64,000 nt of DNA from Maribellus sp. YY47 (GTDB taxonomy: Bacteria > Bacteroidota > Bacteroidia > Bacteroidales > Prolixibacteraceae), in assembly GCF_023111095.1 (NCBI RefSeq), contig NZ_JALGYW010000025.1, positions 1 through 64,000 of the forward strand, given 5' to 3'. The notes beneath the pieces are model-generated. The model did not search any database. It had not been told where the DNA came from and saw only the letters and a program-made list of their open reading frames with translations. Below, in pieces: positions 55,921 to 64,000 of this stretch. The translations under genes were made by a program, and so were the position numbers. Within the stretch, counting starts at the first letter, position 1. Each line of letters opens with the position of its first letter.

Positions 55921-55996
55921 GTAAAGCTTAACCTGACACTAAAGTATTTTTTTATTCAGAGCCTCCTGCTTATCTTTCCGCTTCAAAACACGTAAA

Positions 55997-56353
55997 ATGA
56001 AGCGGAAAGTTTATTTTTTATCCACCTGCGATACCTGCCGGCGAATTATGAAAGAAGTGGGAGTTGACGACAGTTTTGAACAACAGGACATCAAATTCTC
56101 GCCGGTAACCGAAGAACAGGTGGATCATTTCTACCAGTTTACAGGCAGTTACGAGGAACTGGTGAACAAACGGGCACGAAAGCTGAAAGAAGTGCTGGCC
56201 GAAACTCCTGTTAATAAAGACGCTGATTACAAAAAACTGCTGTTAAGTGACTACACCTTTTTGAAACGCCCTGTTTTTGAAATCGACGGCGAACTGTTTA
56301 TTGGAAATGCAAAAAATACCGTGGAAGCTATAAAAGCGAAACTGAAAGCGTAA
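55997..56353 (+). CDS. ArsC/Spx-family thioredoxin-fold protein
   Basis: A 118-aa protein of the ArsC/YffB/Spx family. The active site is CDTC (~11-14) in FLSTCDTCRRIMKEV, so it has a CxxC pair where arsenate reductase ArsC has a single N-terminal Cys. The typical YKKLLLSDYTFLKRPVFEI segment (~75-93) is present. No arsenic genes are nearby, so a redox or regulatory role is as likely as arsenate reduction. Confidence 0.85.
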   Translation: MKRKVYFLSTCDTCRRIMKEVGVDDSFEQQDIKFSPVTEEQVDHFYQFTGSYEELVNKRARKLKEVLAETPVNKDADYKKLLLSDYTFLKRPVFEIDGELFIGNAKNTVEAIKAKLKA

Positions 56354-56369
56354 AGCAGGGCAGTTTCGT

Positions 56370-57041
56370 TTAGCTCTTTTCCCTTATCAACTTATTTCGG
56401 AGCCACACATACAGCACCCAAAATAAGAGCGTACCCAGCGGAAGCACAATCTTCAGCGAAAAGGGATAAGTCGCGAAATGTGCCAGAAAAACCGGGCCGT
56501 TAAGCGGTAGGAACTGCGAAATATTCCCATTGGTGACCGACAGGAAAAAAGTTGGATTCAGCAGGACTATCGCACAAATCCAAAGCGCTTTTCGTTTTAT
56601 TCCTTTTTTGAAAATAACAAACAGTAGGGTGAGCACGTTGAGCAGCGAAATTACATACATATTTATATAATACATCATGGAAACCCAGCGCGGTTCGAAC
56701 ACTCGGTCAGACTGCGTTGTTTCCCTCCGTTCCATTTCAATCAGCATATTCTGCGGGTCTGCCTTACCGGACCGAAAGGAAATGTGCCTGCTTTTGTATC
56801 CTTCTTTCGACAGAAGCATCTCCAGGCTGCCCGTATAACCAAACAACACCTTGTGGAAGGTATAATACCCGGCCGTGTCGGTATAGACCGAATCGATATT
56901 CTTAAAATTAACTGTCACTCCGCTGAGCGGCTCGTGAGTATCCTTGTCAATTACCTTTCCTTTCGATGAAAACAGGGTATCGCACGAAGTCAGCAACAGA
57001 AGCGCTAAGACTGGAATAAAAAAGCGGTTCAGGATTTTCAT
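56370..57041 (-). CDS. Lipoprotein with carboxypeptidase-regulatory-like domain and membrane helices
   Basis: A 223-aa protein with an unusual plan. A lipobox signal (LLLLTSC, Cys20) leads into a beta-sandwich domain (~28-105, GKVIDKDTHEPLSGVTVNF, TDTAGYYTF). About three membrane helices follow (~128-145, ~150-168, ~195-215). A lipid anchor plus several helices suggests an inner-membrane protein, since helical proteins are rare in the outer membrane. Function unknown. Confidence 0.75.
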   Translation of the reverse strand: MKILNRFFIPVLALLLLTSCDTLFSSKGKVIDKDTHEPLSGVTVNFKNIDSVYTDTAGYYTFHKVLFGYTGSLEMLLSKEGYKSRHISFRSGKADPQNMLIEMERRETTQSDRVFEPRWVSMMYYINMYVISLLNVLTLLFVIFKKGIKRKALWICAIVLLNPTFFLSVTNGNISQFLPLNGPVFLAHFATYPFSLKIVLPLGTLLFWVLYVWLRNKLIREKS

Positions 57042-57276
57042 GGAATTCGGTTTTTACGGTTTGATTGCTGTAGTTCAAACAGGCTTCTAAATTAACAGAA
57101 AACCAGCCACTTCACAACATCAGCAAACCTATTAGACAACATAATTTCATCCGAAGACCGGCTATTGAGTACGATCCCAATTAAATATTAGTTAAATCAA
57201 AACATCCGGTAGAACAATCCTTCTCCCCTGTCGTTTTGATAGTACGATTTCCAGAACAGAAATTCTGAACAAAATA

Positions 57277-58302
57277 ATGCAGGCAATGACAAATAAAATA
57301 AAACGCATCCAATCGCTTGGATTTCCGTGGCCCACACTCGATCCATTTTTGTTTTGTGTTCACCATCTCGATCATTATCCAAAAGCCAACAACGAAATGG
57401 GGCCGACAGCCTCGTTACTGGGCCGTAACATTGGCAACGATTTTGTGACAAAAGATGGCTGGCGCATGTACCACGGCGATAAAGTTCCCGGATTTCCGGC
57501 CCATCCGCACCGTGGTTTCGAAACCGTAACCTTTGTTTTGCAAGGTATGGTCGATCATGCCGACTCGGCAGGCGGCGCGGGCAGATACGGCAACCGCGAT
57601 GTGCAATGGATGACTGCGGGCAGCGGGTTGCAACATTCCGAGATGTTTCCTTTACTCGATCAGGAAAATGAAAACACTACGGAACTTTTCCAGATCTGGC
57701 TCAATCTTCCCGCCTCGAAAAAAATGGCTACACCAGCTTATAAAATGCTTTGGAGTGAAGATATTCCTGCCCTTGTTTTTGAAGATGTCAGCCACAGGAA
57801 AACCACCGTTGATGTGGTGGCAGGTGACATCGCCGATGTTCAGGCTCCTGAACCTACACCCGAATCGTGGGCTTCCGACCCAGACCACGAAGTCGCCATT
57901 TGGCAACTAAGCATGGAAAAGAACGCCATCTGGGAAATACCGCCTGCCAGCCCCGATGTGAACCGGATGTTGTACTTTTTTGAAGGAGAATCCATAACAC
58001 TGGAAGGCAACAAAATACAACCGGGAAAAGCAATAGAACTCGATGCTTCACAAAAACTAAGCATTGAAAACGGACCGGCAGCAAGCCGGCTTCTGCTGTT
58101 GCAGGGAAAACCGATTGGCGAGCGGGTGGTTCAGTACGGTCCCTTTGTAATGAATTCGGAAGCTGAAATTCAGCAGGCCTTTAACGACTACCGAATAACC
58201 GAATACGGCGGCTGGCCGTGGCCCCGCCCCGATCAGGTTTTTGAGAGAACAAAAGGTCGTTTTGCGCACTTCTCTGACGGCACCGAAGTTGTTAAAGCCT
58301 AA
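57277..58302 (+). CDS. Pirin family protein
   Basis: A 341-aa bicupin protein. The metal-binding motif HPHRGFETVTFVLQG (~77-91) and the matching HSEM later in the N-terminal cupin define pirin. The C-terminal cupin (~215-300) is less conserved. Some pirins are quercetin dioxygenases and others regulators; the substrate here is unknown. A second ATG three codons in is equally possible as start. Confidence 0.9.
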   Translation: MQAMTNKIKRIQSLGFPWPTLDPFLFCVHHLDHYPKANNEMGPTASLLGRNIGNDFVTKDGWRMYHGDKVPGFPAHPHRGFETVTFVLQGMVDHADSAGGAGRYGNRDVQWMTAGSGLQHSEMFPLLDQENENTTELFQIWLNLPASKKMATPAYKMLWSEDIPALVFEDVSHRKTTVDVVAGDIADVQAPEPTPESWASDPDHEVAIWQLSMEKNAIWEIPPASPDVNRMLYFFEGESITLEGNKIQPGKAIELDASQKLSIENGPAASRLLLLQGKPIGERVVQYGPFVMNSEAEIQQAFNDYRITEYGGWPWPRPDQVFERTKGRFAHFSDGTEVVKA

Positions 58303-58470
58303 TGCGAACCGGTTATACTACAGAATGCTATTACTTTTTAAATAAATTCAGTCAAATCAAGATGACAGTAAAGTCTTCGGAGGAAAATAGATTTATCTTA
58401 GCAGTTGTCAATAGCCAAAACTATTGAAGCATAAAAAGACAAATACCTTTACCAACCAACAAGTTCAAAA

Positions 58471-61140
58471 ATGAAGTTATTCCTTAATGTTCTGCTGATT
58501 GTTTTCGTTACAGGCCTGTCACTGAGCGGCACAGCACAAAGTAAAAAAGATAAAAAACAGCAAGCCAAACACCTGAGCGCCTTCGAACAGGAAACACTAA
58601 CCGACGATAATTTGCCGGTATTGATGCCTTTTAACCGATGGATCGATCCGGCAGGAGAACAGCTTTATTTTGGCGATTCCAATCAGGAAAACCATGCGCT
58701 CGATTGCGCTGCATCGCCTGACGGAAAGTGGGTGGCCGTTGAAGGACGTTATTCCATCGTAATCATTTCAACCGAAAAAAACAAAATTGCCGAACGAGTA
58801 ACTTTGAAAGATTTAACCGGAGAAAGTGTGATGAATACTTTTTCAGGAATCAGCTGGCTCGGCAACGAACTATACGTAAGCGCGTCGGGAAGAGGAAAAT
58901 CGTATGTAATAAAAACTGTGTGGAATGGCAGGAAATTGCAGTTGGCTGAGAAATACAGTTTTGATGCCGTGGCACCTGCGTCTTCAGCCCTTCCCAACGA
59001 ACTGACAGTTCAAAAAGAAAAAGGGTCAACCGTATTTTACGTGGCTTTGAACGGCAATAATCAACTGGTAAAGCAAAACGTTGAAACAGGAGCTGTTTTA
59101 TGGACCGCAGCTACAGGAGTTGCACCGTATGGGGTTGTTAAAACTGCCGGTAAAATATATGTAACCAACTGGGGCGGCTCTGTTCCCGACGAAAACGACA
59201 AAAACGTGGCAGGCGTACCGTGGGGATCGGCAAAAGTGGATCCGGTAACAGGTGCTACCCGTGAAGGAACAATTTCGGTTTTCAATCCGGAAACCGGAAC
59301 ATTAATAAATGAAGTTAAAGTGGGTTTACATCCAAACGATATCGTCGCCAGCCCTGACGAACGTTTTCTTTACGTGGCAAACGCCAACAGCGACAATGTA
59401 TCGGTCATTGATACAAAAACCGACAAGCTTGTTGAATCCATTCCGGTAAAACTGGGAGACGAAAAGAACCCTTACTTTGGTGATTCTCCTAACGGATTGG
59501 GAATCACTTCGGATGGAAAAACACTTTACGTTGCCAACGGAATGGACAATGCACTGGCGGTCATCGAACTCGGAGAAAATGCTTCATCAACATCCAAATC
59601 AACTGAAAGTAAGCTCACCGGTTTTATTCCTACCGGAGCCTACCCAGGCGGAGTTTGTATTTTGAACGACTCTCATTTGTACGTGCCCAACATTGAAGCA
59701 GAAGGTGCCCGTATTTCAAGTGTTTCGGAAGAAAGCGGGCAAAAATCGTACAATAGCCACCGGATGATGGCTTCAGTTTCGGTTATTCCGGTTCCGGATA
59801 AAGCACAACTGGCCCAATACACAAAAAAAGTAGAAACGAATAACCAATATTTTCGAATTGCACTCTCCAAAAAACTTCCAAGAAAAAATGTGGAGCCGGT
59901 GCCGGTTCCTGCCCGAATCGGAGAACCTTCGGTATTTAAACACGTGGTATACATTATCAAGGAAAACCGCACCTACGATCAGGTTTTGGGAGATATGAAA
60001 GAAGGCGACGGAGATCCTTCGCTTTGCAATTTTGGAGAAGAAGTAACACCGAACATTCATAAACTATGTCGTGATTTCTTACTGCTTGACAATTTCTACG
60101 CATCGGGTAAATGTTCGGCAGAGGGCCATCAGTGGACCGACATGGCCATGGTTACAGACTATGTGGAAAAGAATGTACGGGCCTGGTTCCGGAGTTACCC
60201 GCATGTACAAACAGATGCCCTGGTATATGCCCCCACCGGATTTATCTGGAACAATGCACTTAACCACGGAAAAAGCGTCCGAATTTACGGTGAAGCCTGT
60301 GTTCCCAAATTTGACAAAGATGCCACCTGGACATCAATTTACAATGGTTTTAAAAACGGGGAGAAGTTTGAATTCACCAACCACACCACGATTGCTCCGG
60401 CAGAGGGAATTTTAAGCAAAAACTACCCGGGATACGACAGCCACAAGATTCCGGACGTTCTGCGTGCCCAATCGTTTATCGACGAATTAAACGAATATGA
60501 AAAAATGGACGGAGACCAGTGGCCGGAACTGTTGGTGGTGGCACTACCCAACGATCATACCGGAGGCACACGTCCGGGTTTACCCACTCCACGCGCCATG
60601 GTAGCCGACAATGACGTGGCATTGGGTCAAATTATCGAAGCCATCTCGAAAAGCCGTTTCTGGGAGAACACTGTCATTTTTGTAACTGAAGACGATTCTC
60701 AGGCAGGATGGGACCATGTTTCGGCTTACCGCACCGTTGGATTGGTTGTTAGTCCGTACACTCGTTTAGGCGCAACCAACCATACCAACTACAACCAGGT
60801 TTCGATGGTACGGACCATTGAACAGATTTTGGGAATTCCGCCCATGAACATTCAGGATGCAACAGCTATGCCCATGTTTGATTGTTTTGGCGCTACACCC
60901 AACAACAGCTCGTTTGTTTCCTTGCCCAATAATATTGCTTTAGATGAAATGAATCCTGATCTGTCCAAACTTAACGGATCGGCATTGCATTATGCCAAGA
61001 AAAGCATGCATCCGCAGTTTGACCGGGTTGATGCAGGTAATGATGCTCTTTTTAACCGCATCATTTGGGCAGCCACCATGGGAGATAAATCGTACCCGGC
61101 AAAATACGCCGGAAAAGACGACGACGATGACGACGATTAA
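58471..61140 (+). CDS. Secreted beta-propeller / phosphoesterase fusion protein
   Basis: An 889-aa exported protein. Signal peptide 1-23 (ending GTAQ). Residues ~60-450 form a YVTN/YncE-type beta-propeller with repeats such as DERFLYVANANSDNVSVIDT and GKTLYVANGMDNALAVIEL. Residues ~490-850 are an alkaline-phosphatase-superfamily phosphoesterase domain (VVYIIKENRTYDQVLGD; DNFYASGKCSAEGHQW; VTEDDSQAGWDHVSAYRT). The protein ends in a run of seven aspartates. It probably acts in the periplasm or at the surface; the substrate is unknown. Confidence 0.88.
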   Translation: MKLFLNVLLIVFVTGLSLSGTAQSKKDKKQQAKHLSAFEQETLTDDNLPVLMPFNRWIDPAGEQLYFGDSNQENHALDCAASPDGKWVAVEGRYSIVIISTEKNKIAERVTLKDLTGESVMNTFSGISWLGNELYVSASGRGKSYVIKTVWNGRKLQLAEKYSFDAVAPASSALPNELTVQKEKGSTVFYVALNGNNQLVKQNVETGAVLWTAATGVAPYGVVKTAGKIYVTNWGGSVPDENDKNVAGVPWGSAKVDPVTGATREGTISVFNPETGTLINEVKVGLHPNDIVASPDERFLYVANANSDNVSVIDTKTDKLVESIPVKLGDEKNPYFGDSPNGLGITSDGKTLYVANGMDNALAVIELGENASSTSKSTESKLTGFIPTGAYPGGVCILNDSHLYVPNIEAEGARISSVSEESGQKSYNSHRMMASVSVIPVPDKAQLAQYTKKVETNNQYFRIALSKKLPRKNVEPVPVPARIGEPSVFKHVVYIIKENRTYDQVLGDMKEGDGDPSLCNFGEEVTPNIHKLCRDFLLLDNFYASGKCSAEGHQWTDMAMVTDYVEKNVRAWFRSYPHVQTDALVYAPTGFIWNNALNHGKSVRIYGEACVPKFDKDATWTSIYNGFKNGEKFEFTNHTTIAPAEGILSKNYPGYDSHKIPDVLRAQSFIDELNEYEKMDGDQWPELLVVALPNDHTGGTRPGLPTPRAMVADNDVALGQIIEAISKSRFWENTVIFVTEDDSQAGWDHVSAYRTVGLVVSPYTRLGATNHTNYNQVSMVRTIEQILGIPPMNIQDATAMPMFDCFGATPNNSSFVSLPNNIALDEMNPDLSKLNGSALHYAKKSMHPQFDRVDAGNDALFNRIIWAATMGDKSYPAKYAGKDDDDDDD

Positions 61141-61193
61141 ATAGTTAGTCAGTGTAATCGACCTAAAAGAAAGTACAATAAGACTGCATACTT

Positions 61194-62030
61194 TTAACCC
61201 ACATCCAGTTTATCGATCTCGAACTTGCGCATGTTTTTGAATGACTCGAAAACCCGTGCTGCTTTTTCCGGATCACTCATCAGTTGATTGAGAATTTTCG
61301 GAAATACCTGCCACGAAACGCCGAATTTATCTTTTAACCAACCACACATACTTTCTTGCCCTCCGGCAGTCAGCTTCTCCCAGTAATGGTCAATTTCCTG
61401 TTGATCCTCGCACTCAATCACCAACGACACACCCTCCGAAAAATCAAAATGGTGTTCGCCGGGACCGTCCATCGCAATAAATTCAGCGGTATTCAAACTA
61501 AACTCAGAATAAAGAGTCTTACCGGCATTTGCATCTCCTTCCGGATATTTCTGCATTTCATTCAACGATGTATTTTCAAAAATTCCCAAGTAAAAACTGA
61601 CGGCTTCAGCCGCTTTCCCAAATTTTTCATCAGTAAAAAGTAATGACGGAATAATCCGGAGATTTCCGTCCTTCGCTCCCGAAGATGAAATTTGCCAGGT
61701 CATTCCAAAACGATCCTTTAACCAACCATACCTTTCACTCCACGGATAAGTACCGATGGGAATAAGAACACTCCCGTCTTTTGCCAGCTCGTCCCAAATT
61801 CTGTTTGTTTCTTCTTCCGAATCGCAGGTAGCAAAAAGAGAGATCGAAGGAGTAATTGAAAACATTGGCCCGCCGTTGAGAGCCATATGTTTTTTCCCGT
61901 TTAATTCGAATGAGACAACAATCGGAGACTCGGAAATAATACGGGAATTTTTAAATACTGAACAATATAAAGAAGCTGCTTCTTTTGCCTGGTTATCAAA
62001 CCAGATACAAGGATAAACGGGCATTGCCAT
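61194..62030 (-). CDS. VOC-superfamily protein with two PhnB-like domains
   Basis: A 278-aa protein with two tandem domains of the PhnB/3-demethylubiquinone-methyltransferase-like VOC family. Domain 1 (~1-125) has YPCIWFDNQAKEAASLYCSV and DRFGMTWQIS. Domain 2 (~130-275) has LLFTDEKFGKAAEAVSFYLG and KDKFGVSWQVFPKIL. The start at 62030 removes a hydrophobic, cysteine-rich upstream extension that is unlike the family. Enzymatic role unknown. Confidence 0.85.
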   Translation of the reverse strand: MAMPVYPCIWFDNQAKEAASLYCSVFKNSRIISESPIVVSFELNGKKHMALNGGPMFSITPSISLFATCDSEEETNRIWDELAKDGSVLIPIGTYPWSERYGWLKDRFGMTWQISSSGAKDGNLRIIPSLLFTDEKFGKAAEAVSFYLGIFENTSLNEMQKYPEGDANAGKTLYSEFSLNTAEFIAMDGPGEHHFDFSEGVSLVIECEDQQEIDHYWEKLTAGGQESMCGWLKDKFGVSWQVFPKILNQLMSDPEKAARVFESFKNMRKFEIDKLDVG

Positions 62031-62240
62031 AATTTTAGCTTTTGTGCATCCGTTACAACAAATATCGGTATGCATATTATTTATACAATATATGGAAAAA
62101 CACCAAAGCAGAAAAGAGACCCAATAACTGAAGAACATTCGCCGATTAACAAAATGTTTTTCCGAAATATAGAAACCTATTCACGGGAATGAAGTATATT
62201 GAATAAAAACATATCCTACAAATTCAAAAAAACTTACAAG

Positions 62241-63248
62241 ATGAACGACAGAAGAACCTTCCTGAAATCGCTGGCGGGACTCACAGCCGGACTGAGTCTT
62301 GCGCCATCAACAGCACTTGCAAAAGATTACAGTTCAGATCGTTTGGGCGAAGTACTCCCCAAACGCAAACTGGGCAGAACAGACGAGTTTGTAACCATGC
62401 TCGGAACAGGTGGCTATCATATTGGATGGACAACCGAACGAGACGCACAAGAAGTAATTGAGGCGGCACTGGAAGGAGGCGTTCGTTTTTTCGATACCGC
62501 TGAAAGTTACTCGGCAGGAAGAAGTGAGGAACGTTACGGCAAATACCTCACCCCAAAATACCGCGATCTGATTTTTCTGATGACCAAGTCGACCGGGCGG
62601 GATGCCAAAACCGTGAGAGAACACCTCGAAGGTTCATTGCGCAGGCTAAAAGTAGATCAGCTTGATCTTTTCCAGGTGCATGCCATATCCACTCCGCAAG
62701 ATGTAGACGACAGAATTTCGAATGGCGTTTTAGAAGTTTTGTTAAAAGCCAAACAGGAAGGGAAAGTGAAATACCTGGGATTTACCGGGCATCAGAATCC
62801 GTTCGCGCACAAACACATGCTCGAACGAACAGCAGAAAACAATATGTTCGATACCGTACTTATGCCGGTGAATGTGCTTGATCAGACTTATTTCAGTTTT
62901 ACACAAAATGTGCTTCCTGAAGCCATGGAACGAAATATGGGAGTCCTGGCGATAAAATCACTGGCCGACGGACGATTCTTCGCCAATAAGAAAGAAGCGG
63001 GTTGGACTACGGAAGACCCTCTGATTCCGAATTATCTAAGTATTAAAGAGGCCATGCATTTTGTCTGGTCACTACCGGTAAGCGTGCTCATTTCCGGAAA
63101 TGAAAACGCGACTTACATGCGTGAGAAAATTGCACTGGCACGCTCGTTCTCTCAACTTCACGAAGACGAAAGATTAGCGTTAATTGAAAAAGTAAAAGAG
63201 ATTGCTTTAAGCGGAAAAATTGAATACTTCAAACAAAAAGATTTATAA
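62241..63248 (+). CDS. Exported aldo/keto reductase
   Basis: A 335-aa NADPH-dependent oxidoreductase. It begins with a twin-arginine signal (MNDRRTFLKSLAGLTAGLSL, cleavage near ALA 26-28). The TIM-barrel core keeps the catalytic set: Asp in FFDTAESYSAG, the Tyr four residues later, Lys in FLMTKS and His in QVHAIS. The ATG at 62241 is chosen because the twin-arginine motif follows directly. Substrate unknown. Confidence 0.9.
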   Translation: MNDRRTFLKSLAGLTAGLSLAPSTALAKDYSSDRLGEVLPKRKLGRTDEFVTMLGTGGYHIGWTTERDAQEVIEAALEGGVRFFDTAESYSAGRSEERYGKYLTPKYRDLIFLMTKSTGRDAKTVREHLEGSLRRLKVDQLDLFQVHAISTPQDVDDRISNGVLEVLLKAKQEGKVKYLGFTGHQNPFAHKHMLERTAENNMFDTVLMPVNVLDQTYFSFTQNVLPEAMERNMGVLAIKSLADGRFFANKKEAGWTTEDPLIPNYLSIKEAMHFVWSLPVSVLISGNENATYMREKIALARSFSQLHEDERLALIEKVKEIALSGKIEYFKQKDL

Positions 63249-63254
63249 AAGAAA

Positions 63255-63278
63255 ATCCCGGGGTCAACACCCCGGGAT
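63255..63278. terminator. Hairpin after the aldo/keto reductase
   Basis: ATCCCGGGG, TCAACA, CCCCGGGAT forms a 9-bp stem. There is no T-run on the plus strand; the T-rich flank is on the minus side. It could still stop or stabilise the reductase mRNA. Confidence 0.5.
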
Positions 63279-63306
63279 CAAAACTAAACCTAACTAAACC
63301 AAACTT

Positions 63307-63432
63307 ATGAAAAAACAGCAAATTGCTGTGAAGTATCTTTATTGTTTCTAAAAAAACTGTTTTCTGTTTTCCAGTTTAATTGTTTTCATGCTACAAAACA
63401 TTCCACAATTACCGTGCCAAAAATTCACATCC
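63307..63432 (+). pseudogene. Possible N-terminal relic of a TonB-dependent receptor gene
   Basis: After AACTAAACC repeats, an ATG at 63307 reads MKKQQIAVKYLYCF and stops. Ignoring one extra base in the following A-run, the reading continues FLKKLF. A hydrophobic stretch (LFSSLIVFMLQN) lies in the original frame. This resembles the long signal region of Bacteroidetes SusC/FecA-type receptors (MKKxxI...Y...LKK then a hydrophobic core). Nothing receptor-like follows, so it would be a remnant. It could also be chance. Confidence 0.3.
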
Positions 63433-63695
63433 GCTTTTTTTCATTGAAACACGAACCTTTTTTAACAACTTTTTACATTTTCGTAGTTTCCAACCATTTC
63501 TTTAGAGAACCTAAAGTAAGCATTACAAAAGTCGGGCCTAAACCAAGACTGAATTCTTAATAAATCCTAATAATGAAAGCTCAACAGATGAACTTTCATA
63601 CTACATCAACGTATCGCATTATTACAAAACCGTTTAGCAGCCAGATAAATTAGCGTGACAGTCTATTTATACACATGGGAATTTGAAAAATTAAA

Positions 63696-63703
63696 TATCT
63701 TTG
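63696..63703 (+). promoter_or_regulatory. Candidate -7 box for lepA
   Basis: TATCTTTG fits TAnnTTTG and lies about 50 bases before the lepA ATG. The -33 region is not clear. Confidence 0.45.
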
Positions 63704-63752
63704 CGGCAAATTGAGAAAGCCTGCTTTCAAAAAGTTTATAATGGTTTAGTAA

Positions 63753-64000
63753 ATGGAAAACATACGAAATTTTTGCATCATCGCACATATTGATCATGGG
63801 AAGAGCACCCTTGCTGATCGTCTTTTAGAATTCACCAAAACGGTTGGCGAACGTGAAATGCATGCCCAGGTCCTTGACAGTATGGAGCTTGAACAGGAAA
63901 GGGGCATAACGATTAAAAGTCATGCCATCCAAATGGATTACCAGTATGAAAGCAAAGATTTCAAACTGAACCTGATCGACACTCCCGGACACGTGGATTT
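63753..64000 (+). CDS. lepA: Elongation factor 4 (LepA), 5' part
   Basis: A translation GTPase cut by the window edge; the first 82 codons are visible. [20 protein letters not shown] gives the G1 loop (AHIDHGKS), [10 protein letters not shown] is the G2 region, and [10 protein letters not shown] is G3. The RGITIKSHA form distinguishes LepA from EF-G and EF-Tu. It back-translocates or remodels stalled ribosomes. Confidence 0.93.
   Translation, partial: MENIRNFCIIAHIDHGKSTLADRLLEFTKTVGEREMHAQVLDSMELEQERGITIKSHAIQMDYQYESKDFKLNLIDTPGHVD

Larger units (their letters stand above)
63249..63752. other. Non-coding region before lepA
   Basis: 504 bases without an intact gene. It holds a perfect hairpin (63255-63278), a CTAAACC-type leader and a possible receptor-gene relic (63307 onward), then AT-rich sequence with the lepA -7 box. 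Confidence 0.6.

Noticed and set aside
55997-56353. Arsenic resistance locus
   Set aside because: No arsR, arsB or acr3 gene is adjacent, and the active site is CxxC; the family includes many non-arsenate members.
63342-63560. 72-codon frame before lepA
   Set aside because: It starts with TTG, is of low-quality composition and has no domain; part of it overlaps the proposed receptor relic.

Overview
The window comes from a chromosome of the Bacteroidota, most likely class Bacteroidia and order Marinilabiliales (Prolixibacteraceae-like). The evidence is a type IX secretion sorting domain, recurrent TAnnTTTG -7 promoter boxes, a long (~630 aa) PurF, the sigma-54 regulator/lptE/TPR/secG block, an ExbB-ExbD-ExbD locus, and a mraZ...ftsZ-yqeY cell-wall cluster in the Bacteroidetes order. 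The family-level placement is inference. No phage, plasmid, insertion sequence, CRISPR array or classical defence island is visible; this is core chromosome.

Layout. 1-431: non-coding, with a perfect 36-bp palindrome. 432-833: a small acidic protein. 910-17716, minus strand: the full division and cell-wall (dcw) cluster, read mraZ, rsmH, ftsL, ftsI, murE, mraY, murD, ftsW, murG, murC, ftsQ, ftsA, ftsZ1, ftsZ2, yqeY. Its unusual feature is two complete ftsZ genes in tandem with different C-terminal tails. 17717-18077: a divergent intergenic region with several DnaA-box-like 9-mers. 18078-20716: an acyltransferase pair (candidate amino-acid lipid synthesis) and a Nudix-derived regulator. 20743-31332: purF, a SPOR protein, miaB and small metabolic genes, alkaline phosphatase, an acyltransferase and an orphan T9SS sorting-domain protein. 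31397-35162: kdsB, then a sigma-54 activator, lptE, a TPR-like protein and secG, an envelope-biogenesis block. 35259-37505: a lipoprotein and an AraC regulator carrying a degenerate cyclase-like domain. 37879-43548: groES-groEL, gdhA, tatD, asparaginase. 43616-43703: tRNA-Ser(GGA). 43840-46201: an ExbB/ExbD energy-transduction locus. 46268-54317: DEAD-box helicase, dprA, aroB, aroA, tadA, aspS. 54318-55099: a gene-free segment with a seven-unit 41-bp tandem array. 55100-64000: fsa, an ArsC-like protein, pirin, a beta-propeller/phosphoesterase, VOC and aldo-keto reductase genes, a possible TonB-receptor relic, and the start of lepA.

How the genes work together. The dcw cluster builds lipid II (murC, D, E, G, mraY), inserts it at the septum (ftsW, ftsI) and assembles the division ring (ftsZ, ftsA, ftsQ, ftsL). 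kdsB, lptE and secG serve the outer membrane and secretion. The ExbB/D locus energises TonB-type uptake. Much of the rest is housekeeping.

The most interesting items are the tandem ftsZ pair, the 41-bp array with nested TGTCA/TGACA palindromes, two mirror-image mosaic repeats flanking the tadA-fsa segment, the orphan T9SS domain, and the degenerate cyclase-AraC fusion. No search or computation was run. All calls come from reading the sequence and translations, and family assignments rest on recognised motifs.
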